DNA of 64,000 nt, from NCBI RefSeq assembly GCF_001043025.1, contig NZ_JYLD01000012.1:1-64000 (forward strand), written 5' to 3'. Positions 16,315 to 25,329 of this stretch are shown here, piece by piece (the first letter of the stretch is position 1; each line of letters opens with the position of its first letter). The notes under the pieces were generated by a model, which was not told the DNA's origin, made no database searches, and worked only from the letters and a program-made list of their open reading frames with translations. The translations under genes and the position numbers were made by a program. The DNA is from Pseudomonas helleri (GTDB lineage: Bacteria; Pseudomonadota; Gammaproteobacteria; Pseudomonadales; Pseudomonadaceae).

Positions 16315-16342
16315 GTCGAGCGTTGGCGACAGGAGTATGACC

Positions 16343-19057
16343 ATGAGCGCGGTAAAAAATAGCAACGTTCGAGACAAGAACAACGCGGGCGAAAACAGCA
16401 AATTGTCGATGCGCGCTGCACGGGAAGCGCAAAACGGCCTGGCCGCCACCCTGGCCAATGTCCGGGCCACCACAGATGGCCTGACCCTGCTGGATGCAAC
16501 TGATCGCCTGGAACATGAAGGCTATAACGAAGTGGCTCACGACAAGCCGCCTCACGCGGTCGTGCAGTTCATGATGGCGCTGCACAACCCTTTCATTTAT
16601 GTACTGCTGACCTTGGGGGTTATCAGCTTCTTCACCGATTACTGGCTGCCTTTGCGGGACGGTGAAGAAACCGACCTGACCAAAGTCATCATCATTGCCT
16701 TGATGGTGGGCCTGAGCAGTTTTCTGCGCTTCTGGCAGGAGCACCGCTCGGCCAAATCCGCCGAAGCTCTTAAAGCCATGGTACGCACCACGGCGACGGT
16801 ATTGCGCCGTGAACGCGTTGGCGCACCCGCCAAAGTGCTGGAAATCCCTATGCGTGAACTGGTGGCCGGCGACATCGTGCAACTGTCCGCCGGGGACATG
16901 ATCCCCGCCGACATACGCCTGATCGAATCTCGCGACCTGTTTATCAGCCAGGCGGTACTCACTGGTGAAGCCTTGCCCGTAGAGAAGTACGACACCCTGG
17001 GCAATGTGACGCAAAAGTCGGCCTCCAACGCTGCGGCTGATCAAAGCAACCTGCTGGACCTGCCCAACATCTGCTTTATGGGCACCAACGTGGTCAGCGG
17101 TACGGCCCGTGCTGTGGTGGTTGCCACCGGCCCGCGGACTTACTTTGGTTCTTTGGCCAAGGCGATTGTCGGCTCGCGTTCACAAACTGCATTCGATCGC
17201 GGGGTTAACAGCGTCAGTTGGCTGCTGATTCGCTTCATGCTGGTGATGGTGCCGGTGGTGTTCTTCCTCAATGGCTTCTCCAAGGGCGATTGGGGCGATG
17301 CCTTCCTGTTTGCCCTGGCGGTGGCGGTCGGCCTGACCCCGGAAATGCTGCCGATGATCGTCAGTGCCAACCTGGCCAAGGGCGCCACCGCCATGGCCAA
17401 GCGCAAAGTCGTGGTCAAACGCCTCAATGCCATCCAGAACCTCGGTTCGATGGACGTGTTGTGCACTGATAAAACCGGCACCCTGACCCAAGACCACATC
17501 ATTCTGGAGCACCATGTCGGCCCTGACGGCCAACGCGATGAATCGGTACTGGCACTGGCCTGGCTCAACAGTCATCACCAAAGCGGTATCCGCAACCTGA
17601 TGGATCAAGCGGTGGTGCAGTTTTCCGAGCGCGACCCAAAGTTCAAGCTGCCTTTCGCCTACAGCAAGGTCGATGAGCTGCCGTTTGACTTCGAGCGTCG
17701 TCGCCTGTCGATTGTAGTCAAGGACAACCGTGGCGATCACCTGCTGGTGTGCAAAGGCGCCGTTGAAGAAATGCTCGGCATTTCGACCCATGTGATGGAA
17801 GACGGTGTGCGCGTAGCACTCGATCCCGTGCGCCGAGCTGAACTGCTGACACGGGCCACTGAGTACAACGAGGACGGCTTCCGGGTACTGGTGGTCGCCA
17901 CCCGCGACATCCCCAAGGCTAACGCGCAGAAGCAGTACACCACCAAAGATGAGCGCGATCTGGTGATTCGCGGCTTCCTGACCTTTCTCGATCCGCCAAA
18001 AGAAACCGCAGGCCCGGCCATCCGCGCCCTGCAAGACATTGGCGTGGCGGTAAAGGTACTGACCGGCGATAACGCGGTGGTCACCAGCAAAATCTGCCGT
18101 CAGGTTGGCCTTGAACCCGGAACCCCGTTATTGGGGCCGGAAATCGAAGCCATGAGCGACGCAACCCTCAAGCAGGAAGTCGAGCAGCGCACGGTCTTTG
18201 CCAAGCTCACACCGTTGCAGAAATCCCGGGTGCTCAAGGCGCTACAGGCCAATGGTCACACCGTAGGCTTCCTCGGTGACGGCATCAACGACGCCCCGGC
18301 GTTGCGCGATGCCGATGTGGGGATTTCCGTCGACAGCGGCACCGACATCGCCAAGGAATCGGCTGACATCATCCTCCTGGAAAAGAGCCTGATGGTGCTC
18401 GAAGAAGGCGTGCTCAAAGGTCGCGAAACCTTCGGCAACATCATGAAGTACCTGAACATGACCGCCAGCTCCAACTTCGGCAACGTGTTCTCGGTGCTGG
18501 TGGCCAGCGCCTTTATCCCGTTCCTGCCCATGCTGTCGATTCACCTGCTGCTGCAAAACCTGATGTACGACATCTCCCAACTGGCACTGCCATGGGACCG
18601 GATGGACAAGGAGTACCTGCAAAAGCCGCGTAAATGGGATGCCAAGAACATTGGCCGCTTCATGATCTGGATCGGGCCAACCTCGTCGATCTTCGACATC
18701 ACCACCTTTGCCCTGATGTGGTACGTGTTCAAGGCCAACAATGTCGACGTGCAGACCCTGTTCCAGTCCGGCTGGTTCATCGAAGGGCTGCTCTCGCAAA
18801 CCCTGGTGGTGCATATGCTGCGCACCCGCAAGATCCCGTTCTTCCAGAGCAACGCCGCATGGCCGGTCATGATGATGACCGTCATTGTCATCGCCCTGGG
18901 CATCTACGTGCCGTTCTCGCCGCTGGGCACCCTGGTGGGCCTGGAACCGCTGCCATTGGCGTACTTCCCATGGCTGGTCGCGACGCTGGTCAGCTACTGC
19001 TGCGTCGCACAACTGATGAAGACTATTTACATCCGCCGTTTCAAACAGTGGTACTGA
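16343..19057 (+). CDS. mgtA: Magnesium-translocating P-type ATPase MgtA
   Basis: A 904-residue P3B-type ATPase that imports Mg2+ across the inner membrane using ATP. It shows the phosphorylation motif CTDKTGTLT (Asp near residue 376), the actuator TGEALPVEK, the KGA nucleotide-binding segment, TGDNAVV, and the hinge GDGINDAPALRDADVGISV, with about ten membrane helices. Two ATGs lie at 16337 and 16343; AGGAG at 16331-16335 is seven bases from the second, which is preferred. The long leader with small frames and a hairpin suggests control by Mg2+ at the leader, as for enterobacterial mgtA. Confidence 0.93.
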   Translation: MSAVKNSNVRDKNNAGENSKLSMRAAREAQNGLAATLANVRATTDGLTLLDATDRLEHEGYNEVAHDKPPHAVVQFMMALHNPFIYVLLTLGVISFFTDYWLPLRDGEETDLTKVIIIALMVGLSSFLRFWQEHRSAKSAEALKAMVRTTATVLRRERVGAPAKVLEIPMRELVAGDIVQLSAGDMIPADIRLIESRDLFISQAVLTGEALPVEKYDTLGNVTQKSASNAAADQSNLLDLPNICFMGTNVVSGTARAVVVATGPRTYFGSLAKAIVGSRSQTAFDRGVNSVSWLLIRFMLVMVPVVFFLNGFSKGDWGDAFLFALAVAVGLTPEMLPMIVSANLAKGATAMAKRKVVVKRLNAIQNLGSMDVLCTDKTGTLTQDHIILEHHVGPDGQRDESVLALAWLNSHHQSGIRNLMDQAVVQFSERDPKFKLPFAYSKVDELPFDFERRRLSIVVKDNRGDHLLVCKGAVEEMLGISTHVMEDGVRVALDPVRRAELLTRATEYNEDGFRVLVVATRDIPKANAQKQYTTKDERDLVIRGFLTFLDPPKETAGPAIRALQDIGVAVKVLTGDNAVVTSKICRQVGLEPGTPLLGPEIEAMSDATLKQEVEQRTVFAKLTPLQKSRVLKALQANGHTVGFLGDGINDAPALRDADVGISVDSGTDIAKESADIILLEKSLMVLEEGVLKGRETFGNIMKYLNMTASSNFGNVFSVLVASAFIPFLPMLSIHLLLQNLMYDISQLALPWDRMDKEYLQKPRKWDAKNIGRFMIWIGPTSSIFDITTFALMWYVFKANNVDVQTLFQSGWFIEGLLSQTLVVHMLRTRKIPFFQSNAAWPVMMMTVIVIALGIYVPFSPLGTLVGLEPLPLAYFPWLVATLVSYCCVAQLMKTIYIRRFKQWY

Positions 19058-19065
19058 CGTAAAAA

Positions 19066-19097
19066 GCCGGGCTGACGCGGTTTCGCGTCAGCCCGGC
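19066..19097 (+). terminator. Hairpin after mgtA
   Basis: A 13-bp perfect stem (GCCGGGCTGACGC / GCGTCAGCCCGGC) lies eight bases after the mgtA stop, preceded by five A residues. There is no T-run after it on the plus strand, so it may act as a stabilising stem or a partial terminator between mgtA and the next gene. Confidence 0.6.
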
Positions 19098-19147
19098 CGT
19101 GTGTGTAGATGGCGTAAACATGAATGTTTGTTTTGTGGAGATTCCTC

Positions 19148-20779
19148 ATGTCAGGAACCACTCTCTTGCTCAACCTGGCCGGTGCGATTGCACTGCTGCT
19201 GTGGGGCACTCATATGATTTCTACCGCGCTGCTGCGCGGTTTCGGCACCCAACTGCGCAACTGGATGGGGCGCAATCTGAATAACCGCTGGATGGCACTG
19301 CTGTCCGGCATTGGCATCACCGGCGTGCTGCAAAGCAGCACCGCCGTGAGCATGATGGCCACCTCTTTTACCGCCGCCGGCACCTTGAGCCTGGCGCCAG
19401 CGTTGGCCGTAATGCTGGGCGCCAACATTGGCTCAACCCTGGTGGTGCAACTGCTGAGCTTCGACACGTCGCTGGCCACACCGATCATGCTGCTGGCCGG
19501 TTTTATCGTGTATCGCCTGCGCGACGACTCACGCTACGAAAGCATCGGCTGCGCGCTGATCGGGTTGGGGCTGATGCTACTGGCCTTGGGGCTGCTCAGT
19601 GCAACGCTGAGCCACATGGAGGCCACCTCGGTGTTTCGTGCGGTCATGCAAAGCCTGGATGGCGACTTGATCATTGCCGTCGTGGCCGCGGTGTTGCTGA
19701 CCTGGCTGTGCCATTCAAGCGTGGCCGTGGTGCTGTTGATTGCTTCCCTGGCCGGTGCCGGAATGATGGCCCCGGTCACCGCCATGGCCTTGGTACTGGG
19801 TGCCAACGTCGGCGGCGCGTTGCCCTCGGTACTCAGTGCCGGCTCAACCGTGGCGCGTCGTCTGCCCGTGGGGAACTTGCTGATTCGTCTGCTGGGGACC
19901 GTGTTGTTGTTGTTGCCGTGGCTGCCATTGTTGGCCGACCAACTGGCCCAGACCAACCTCGGCCCTGCGCACCTGGTGGTGTACTTGCATACGGCGTTCA
20001 ACCTGGCGTTGGCGGTGCTGTGTATTGGTCTGATCGAGCCAATGGCCAACGGCCTGAGCCGCCTGTTCCCGCAACAAGAGCGGCCAGCAGACCCGGGTAT
20101 GCCGCAATACCTGGACGAAGCCGGGCTAGAAGTGGCCAACATAGGCCTTTCCAATGCCGTGCGTGAAGCGTTACGGCTGGCGGACATGGCGTCGCTGATG
20201 CTCAATCAGGTGCTGCAACTGTTCGAAAAGCCCGATCAAGCGGCTTTCGACAAGGTGCGCCAGCTGGACCATTCCGTGGATATGTTAAGCGCGGCGATTC
20301 GCGCCTATCTGGCAGACATAGGCCAGGAAGGCTTGAGCGACGATGACGCTGATCGCGCCCAGGAAATCCTCATGTTCGTGATCAACCTGGAGCATGCAGG
20401 CGACATCCTCAGCAATCTGGCGCAACTGGCGATTCGCCGGGCCCGCCGTGGCGAACATTTCTCGACCTTTGAGATGCAGCATATCCAGGGCCTGCACCTG
20501 GCCTTGCTGGACAGCCTGAACCTGGCGATCACGGCTTTCTTGCGCGAAGACATCGCCGCTGCAAACAGGCTGGTGAGCCACAAAGAAATTGTCCGCCAGC
20601 TCGAAGCCCGCGCCAGCCGCGAGCACTTTCGCAAACTGCAAAACGACAAAACCGCCTGGGCCGAGTCAGGCGATATCTTCCAGCGCGTACTGCGCGACTA
20701 CCGCCGCGTGCACCACCACATCGCTGCGCTGGGCTATCCAGTGCTCGAGCGCAACACCCCGGACACCCTTAACCTGTAG
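19148..20779 (+). CDS. Na/Pi-cotransporter family protein with C-terminal PhoU-like domain
   Basis: A 543-residue membrane protein of the NptA/YjbB type. The first half has two inverted Na/Pi-cotransporter repeats with the typical QSSTAVSMMATSF and CHSSVAVVLL motifs and about eight membrane helices. The second half (from about residue 340) is soluble and helical, like PhoU, with NAVREALRLADMASLMLNQV. The family moves phosphate with sodium; E. coli YjbB exports phosphate. ATG 19148 follows GGAG at seven bases. It is only about 90 bases after mgtA on the same strand. Confidence 0.9.
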   Translation: MSGTTLLLNLAGAIALLLWGTHMISTALLRGFGTQLRNWMGRNLNNRWMALLSGIGITGVLQSSTAVSMMATSFTAAGTLSLAPALAVMLGANIGSTLVVQLLSFDTSLATPIMLLAGFIVYRLRDDSRYESIGCALIGLGLMLLALGLLSATLSHMEATSVFRAVMQSLDGDLIIAVVAAVLLTWLCHSSVAVVLLIASLAGAGMMAPVTAMALVLGANVGGALPSVLSAGSTVARRLPVGNLLIRLLGTVLLLLPWLPLLADQLAQTNLGPAHLVVYLHTAFNLALAVLCIGLIEPMANGLSRLFPQQERPADPGMPQYLDEAGLEVANIGLSNAVREALRLADMASLMLNQVLQLFEKPDQAAFDKVRQLDHSVDMLSAAIRAYLADIGQEGLSDDDADRAQEILMFVINLEHAGDILSNLAQLAIRRARRGEHFSTFEMQHIQGLHLALLDSLNLAITAFLREDIAAANRLVSHKEIVRQLEARASREHFRKLQNDKTAWAESGDIFQRVLRDYRRVHHHIAALGYPVLERNTPDTLNL

Positions 20780-20841
20780 GAGTGGCCGCCCCGTCTTCGA
20801 CGCCGCGCTTTCGCGCATCAAACAAGACAGCGAATATCGTC

Positions 20842-20896
20842 AGCATCCCCCAATTGGTTCCCTCTCCTTCGGGAGAGGGCTAGGGTGAGGGATGCT
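20842..20896. repeat. REP palindrome (CTCTCC-TTCG-GGAGAG type)
   Basis: An outer pair AGCATCCC/GGGATGCT encloses an inner stem CCCTCTCC/GGAGAGGG with a TTCG tetraloop, the well-known form of a Pseudomonas REP. An inverted, shorter copy lies at 27986-28020 with the same flanking CCCCCAAT. It lies after the Na/Pi gene and may protect its mRNA end. Confidence 0.85.
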
Positions 20897-20910
20897 CTTA
20901 GATCAAGATC

Positions 20911-21033
20911 AAAAGATCGCGAGGCAAGCTCGCTCCTACAGGGCCTTAGGAATCAATCACTTATTTTATGTTTGATCAGAACAAGCTCGCCTCGCGATCT
21001 TTTAATCTTCTGAAAAGATCGCAAGGCAAGCTT
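20911..21033. repeat. Cluster of REP half-elements in opposite orientations
   Basis: Three copies of the GATCGCGAGGCAAGCTCGC motif are packed here: forward at 20911-20943 (with CTCCTACAGGG), inverted at 20984-21003, and a variant forward at 21012-21033. The last abuts the stop codon of the response-regulator gene. The inverted pairs can form strong hairpins between the convergent genes, so the cluster probably serves as a bidirectional terminator or stabiliser. Confidence 0.8.
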
Positions 21034-21677
21034 TACAGCGTTGCCCGCAACTTAAGCGGATCCACCAGCCCCGCTGCTATCGCCATGCCCACCAGGTCCG
21101 GCAAGTGCTCGGCCTGCATGCGCTTCATCACGCGGGCGCGATACAGGTCGATGGTTTTTACACTCACCGCCAATTGCTCAGCAATTTCACGGGTGGTGTA
21201 GCCCTTGACCAGCGGTAGCAACACATCGCGCTCACGGGGTGTCAGGCTGAGCAAGCGGGCCTCTAGCTCCGTTAACTCCTGACTGGCGCTTTGCCGCGCA
21301 TTACCGCCGCTCAAGGCCTGCTGCACACTGTCGAGCAGCAACTGCTGGTTGTAGGGTTTCTCGATAAAATCATGGGCGCCCGCCTTGAACGCACGAACCA
21401 CAATGGGTACATCGGCGTGGCCACTGACAAAAATCACCGGCAGGGTTAACCCGCGTTCCTGTAACGCTTGCTGCACATTCAGGCCGCCCATGGCGGGCAT
21501 GCGGATATCCAGTACTACACAGGCGTTAAGGGCCGGATCCACGGCGTGCAAAAAAGCCTGACCACTGGTGAAGGGCACTGCATTCAGGCCGACCGACTCC
21601 AATAACCAGACGGTTGAATCGAGCATGCCCTGATCGTCATCGACGACGTAGACCACGTGGTGCTGCGGGGTTGTCAT
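21033..21677 (-). CDS. FixJ/NarL-type response regulator
   Basis: A 214-residue response regulator. The receiver domain has the acidic pair DDD near residue 13, phospho-acceptor Asp57 in VVLDIRMP, and the conserved Lys in IEKPY. The C-terminal LuxR-type helix-turn-helix begins LTPRERDVLLPLVKGYTTREIAEQLAVSVKTID. It follows the histidine kinase gene with a three-base gap, and the two are evidently a pair. It probably controls the divergent acyl-CoA synthetase/dehydrogenase genes, a typical setting, but no binding site is identified. Confidence 0.92.
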   Translation of the reverse strand: MTTPQHHVVYVVDDDQGMLDSTVWLLESVGLNAVPFTSGQAFLHAVDPALNACVVLDIRMPAMGGLNVQQALQERGLTLPVIFVSGHADVPIVVRAFKAGAHDFIEKPYNQQLLLDSVQQALSGGNARQSASQELTELEARLLSLTPRERDVLLPLVKGYTTREIAEQLAVSVKTIDLYRARVMKRMQAEHLPDLVGMAIAAGLVDPLKLRATL

Positions 21678-21680
21678 GGC

Positions 21681-23492
21681 TTAATTGCTCTCTTCTTGTT
21701 GTGGGGTGATGGCCATCAGTGGCAGGCGGCAGCACATGCGCAGCCCGTGGGGTTGCGGCTCGGCGTCAAGCTCGCCGCCCAAGCCCTCAATGATACTGCG
21801 GCTCATCGACAAACCCAGCCCAAGCCCTTCGGCCTTGCTGGTGTAAAACGGGGTGAACAGTTGCTCAAATTGTTCGGCCGTGACGCCGGGGCCCTGATCC
21901 TCGACGCTGATGCTTAACTCGCCAGCACGCTCGGTCTGCACGCTTATACGGATGCGCGAAGGCTGCCCCGGCTGCTGCTCGCAATTGGCGTCAATGGCAT
22001 TGCGCAACAGGTTGAGCAACACCTGCTCCAGCAACACCCGGTCGGCATACACAAGCGGCAGAATGGCCGGCAACGCCTGCTCAATCGTCACCTGTCGCTC
22101 ACGGGCTTCCCACGCGCACAGGTTCACCGCTTGGCGCACCACTTCACTGACGTCCAGCGCTTGCAATGTGCGCCGCCCCTTGCGTAAAAAACCGCGCAAA
22201 CGCTTGATCACTTGCGAGGCATGGCCGGCATGCAGGGTAATTCGTTCCAACCCTTGAGCGACACGGGTTGCAGCGTCGGGGGTGGTGGCCAGGTTTTGCA
22301 GATAACGCTGGCTGGCATTCGCATAATTCATCACCGCGGCCAGCGGCTGGTTGATTTCGTGGGCGATGCCGGACGCCAGCTCCCCTAGGGTTACCAGCCG
22401 GGCGGTATGGGCCAGCTCATCCTGATGATGACGCTGCTGGGCTTCACGCAGTTCGCGCTCGCGCATGTCACGGGCCACCAGTGAGAAAAACCGTTCACCC
22501 GAGGTGGCGCGATGGGCCAGCAGCAATAAAGACACCGGCACTGAGGGTTCGCCATTCAACGGCTGCAGACGCGCTTCACTGCTCCACAAGCCGTGTTCTT
22601 CAGCACTGCGCCATCCCACAGACTGCAGTTGCGCCAAATCGCCAGCACTTAAAAAATCCGCCAGCGAAATCACGCTTTTCCCACATGAAAAGCCGAGAAT
22701 TCGCTTTGCCGCCGGGTTGAGATAAGACACCCCGCCCGCCGGATCAATAAACAGCACCGGGTCAGGATTGACCTCGACCACTTCAGCCAAGCGCCGCTTG
22801 TTTTCTTCCGCCTGAATGCGCGCGGTGATGTCTCGCGACACACTGACCACCTCAACCACCGCGCCGGTATAGGTTTCGCGAATTGCCCGGCTGGCGGTTT
22901 CAAACCACAGGTAATGCCCGGCTTGATGGCGAATCCGGTAGGTCATGGTGTGGTAACCATCGAGCTCAAGTGCATCACGGGCCTGGCGCAACACCTGGGC
23001 CAGGTCATGCGGGTGAAACAAACGCTGTGCGCGGCTGCCGCGCAGTTGCTCGGGCCAGTAGCCGAGCAACGTCCAGGAGGCTGGCGAGGCATCGAGAAAA
23101 CGCCCGTCCGGGGTATGCCGTGAGATAAGGTCGGTGGTGTTCTCGGTAATCAGCCGGTAAAGGCGCCGGGCCTTGGCCGCTTCACGCCCGGCCAGCAGTT
23201 CATCACTCGCCTCCCGGCCACGGGCCACGACACACTGGCGTTCAGGTATCGGTATCAGCGTCCACAGCCACAGGTGTTGCGCAGACTGCGCCTGGACCTG
23301 CTCAATCGCCCGCCCTTGTTGCAGGCAGGCGCGTACCAGCTCATCGATATTGCCCGGTAGCCACTTGCGCACCTCGGCCAGTGGTGTGCCAGCCAGCAGC
23401 CGTGACAGTGCCTGGTTGACCGTCAGCGGCGCGCCAGCGGCGTCAAGGACTACTGAAGGTTGCGGGTCATAGGTGAGCAGCGAAACAGGCAT
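21681..23492 (-). CDS. PAS-domain sensor histidine kinase
   Basis: About 603 residues from ATG 23492; the frame is open to 23570. The N-terminal region has no clear membrane helix, so the kinase is probably cytosolic. Two PAS domains follow (about 115-245, with ISRHTPDGRFLDASPASWTLLGY, and about 250-350), then HisKA with the phospho-His in GIAHEINQPLAAVMNYA near residue 375, and a HATPase domain with LLNLLRNAIDA and GLGLGLSMS. The organisation resembles FixL/TodS-like soluble sensors. The ligand is unknown. It is divergent from the acyl-CoA synthetase gene across 169 bases. Confidence 0.9.
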   Translation of the reverse strand: MPVSLLTYDPQPSVVLDAAGAPLTVNQALSRLLAGTPLAEVRKWLPGNIDELVRACLQQGRAIEQVQAQSAQHLWLWTLIPIPERQCVVARGREASDELLAGREAAKARRLYRLITENTTDLISRHTPDGRFLDASPASWTLLGYWPEQLRGSRAQRLFHPHDLAQVLRQARDALELDGYHTMTYRIRHQAGHYLWFETASRAIRETYTGAVVEVVSVSRDITARIQAEENKRRLAEVVEVNPDPVLFIDPAGGVSYLNPAAKRILGFSCGKSVISLADFLSAGDLAQLQSVGWRSAEEHGLWSSEARLQPLNGEPSVPVSLLLLAHRATSGERFFSLVARDMRERELREAQQRHHQDELAHTARLVTLGELASGIAHEINQPLAAVMNYANASQRYLQNLATTPDAATRVAQGLERITLHAGHASQVIKRLRGFLRKGRRTLQALDVSEVVRQAVNLCAWEARERQVTIEQALPAILPLVYADRVLLEQVLLNLLRNAIDANCEQQPGQPSRIRISVQTERAGELSISVEDQGPGVTAEQFEQLFTPFYTSKAEGLGLGLSMSRSIIEGLGGELDAEPQPHGLRMCCRLPLMAITPQQEESN

Positions 23493-23661
23493 GGGGCATC
23501 CGTGGGTTAAGTCACGCTTCAATATAGAACAAATACTATATTGCTTAGGTATTACTTCCATATCAAACACAAACTGAGCTATAACTCAGACCGGACATAA
23601 AACTGACCCCCTCGACAGCATAAGAGCGGGCAGCCATTAGAGCTAACAATCAGCCACCGGA

Positions 23662-25293
23662 ATGACCATCATGTCGATTTTTGAGCAGGGCCTTGAGCCT
23701 ACTGCCGTCAACCACATTGCCCTGTCGCCTCTGAGTTTTATCGAACGCACCGCCAGCGTCTACCCCGACTACCCCGCCGTTATCCACGGTTCCATTCGCC
23801 GCACCTGGGCGCAAACCTACAGCCGTTGCCGTCGTTTGGCCTGCGCGCTGGCCGGGCGCGGGATTGGCAAGAACGATACCGTCGCCGTGATGTTGCCCAA
23901 TATCCCGGCCATGCTCGAAGTGCATTTTGCCGTGCCCATGGTCGGCGCCGTGCTCAATGCCCTGAATGTGCGCCTTGACGCCGAAGCCATCGCCTTCATG
24001 CTGGCTCATGGCGAGGCCAAGGTACTGATTGCCGACCGCGAATTCCATGAAGTGATCCACGCAGCAGTGGCCATGCTTGATCATCCACCATTGATCATCG
24101 ACGTGGATGACCCCGAGTACGGTGAAGGCCAGCCGGTCAGCGCGCTGGATTACGAAGCGGTACTTGCCGAAGGCGACCCGGACTACGACTGGCAATGGCC
24201 CGCAGATGAATGGCAAGCCATTGCGCTCAACTACACCTCAGGCACCACCGGCAACCCCAAAGGTGTGGTCTATCACCATCGGGGCGCTTACCTCAACTCT
24301 CTGGGCAACCAGATGGTCTGGGCCATCGGCAATCACCCGGTGTACCTGTGGACCCTGCCGATGTTCCACTGCAACGGCTGGTGCTACCCCTGGATCATCA
24401 CCGCGCTGGCCGGGGTGCATGTGTTCTTGCGCCGGGTCGACCCGCAAAAAATCCTTACCTTGATTCGTGAACACCAGGTCACTCACCTGTGCGGCGCACC
24501 GATTGTGCTCAATGCACTGGTGAACATGCCGGATTCAGCCAAGGCAGCTATTGATCACCCGGTGAACGCCATGGTCGCAGGCGCGGCGCCCCCGGCCAAA
24601 GTGATTGGGGCCGTGGAAGAAATGGGCATCAAAGTCACCCACGTGTATGGCCTGACCGAGGTCTATGGCCCGGTGACCATCTGTGCCTGGCATGACAAAT
24701 GGGACGAACACACCCTGGCCGAGCGCGCCCAGATCAAATCTCGCCAGGGCGTGCGCTACCCCACGCTGGAAGGCGTGATGGTGGCCGACCCGAAAACCCT
24801 GAAGCCGACCCCGCGTGACGGCGAAACCATGGGCGAGATATTCATGCGCGGCAACACGGTGATGAAGGGTTACCTGAAAAACCCCAGCGCCAGCGCAGAA
24901 GCCTTCGAAGGTGGCTGGTTCCACACCGGCGACCTGGCCGTGTGCCACCCGGACGGTTATGTGGAAATCCGCGACCGCCTTAAAGACATCATCATCTCCG
25001 GTGGCGAGAACATCTCCACCATTGAAGTTGAAGGGGTTTTGTATCGCCATCCAGGCGTCATGGAAGCGGCCGTGGTGGCGCGCCCCGATGAAAAATGGGG
25101 CGAAACCCCTTGCGCGTTCATCACTCTGAAGGCCGACCACCAGCAAGTACGTGAAGCCGACATCATCACCTTTTGCCGCGAGCATCTGGCCGGGTTCAAA
25201 GTCCCGCGTACCGTGGTCTTCACCCTTCTGCCCAAGACCTCCACCGGCAAAGTCCAGAAATACGTACTGCGTGACATGGCCAAAGCCTTGTAA
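23662..25293 (+). CDS. Acyl-CoA synthetase (AMP-binding, AlkK/DmdB type)
   Basis: A 543-residue adenylate-forming enzyme that activates a carboxylic acid to its CoA ester with ATP. It has the P-loop-like YTSGTTGNPKG near residue 191, the YGLTE motif, GWFHTGDLA, DRLKDIIISGGENIS and the catalytic Lys region TSTGKVQKYVLR. Length and sequence are close to medium-chain AlkK and to methylmercaptopropionate-CoA ligase DmdB. Two ATGs (23662, 23671) are possible starts. It is followed by an acyl-CoA dehydrogenase gene 36 bases later, so the pair runs the first two steps of breakdown of some short or medium acid. Confidence 0.9.
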   Translation: MTIMSIFEQGLEPTAVNHIALSPLSFIERTASVYPDYPAVIHGSIRRTWAQTYSRCRRLACALAGRGIGKNDTVAVMLPNIPAMLEVHFAVPMVGAVLNALNVRLDAEAIAFMLAHGEAKVLIADREFHEVIHAAVAMLDHPPLIIDVDDPEYGEGQPVSALDYEAVLAEGDPDYDWQWPADEWQAIALNYTSGTTGNPKGVVYHHRGAYLNSLGNQMVWAIGNHPVYLWTLPMFHCNGWCYPWIITALAGVHVFLRRVDPQKILTLIREHQVTHLCGAPIVLNALVNMPDSAKAAIDHPVNAMVAGAAPPAKVIGAVEEMGIKVTHVYGLTEVYGPVTICAWHDKWDEHTLAERAQIKSRQGVRYPTLEGVMVADPKTLKPTPRDGETMGEIFMRGNTVMKGYLKNPSASAEAFEGGWFHTGDLAVCHPDGYVEIRDRLKDIIISGGENISTIEVEGVLYRHPGVMEAAVVARPDEKWGETPCAFITLKADHQQVREADIITFCREHLAGFKVPRTVVFTLLPKTSTGKVQKYVLRDMAKAL

Positions 25294-25329
25294 CCCTCCA
25301 TTTGTGTAAATGTTTGACGAGGTTTTGTG

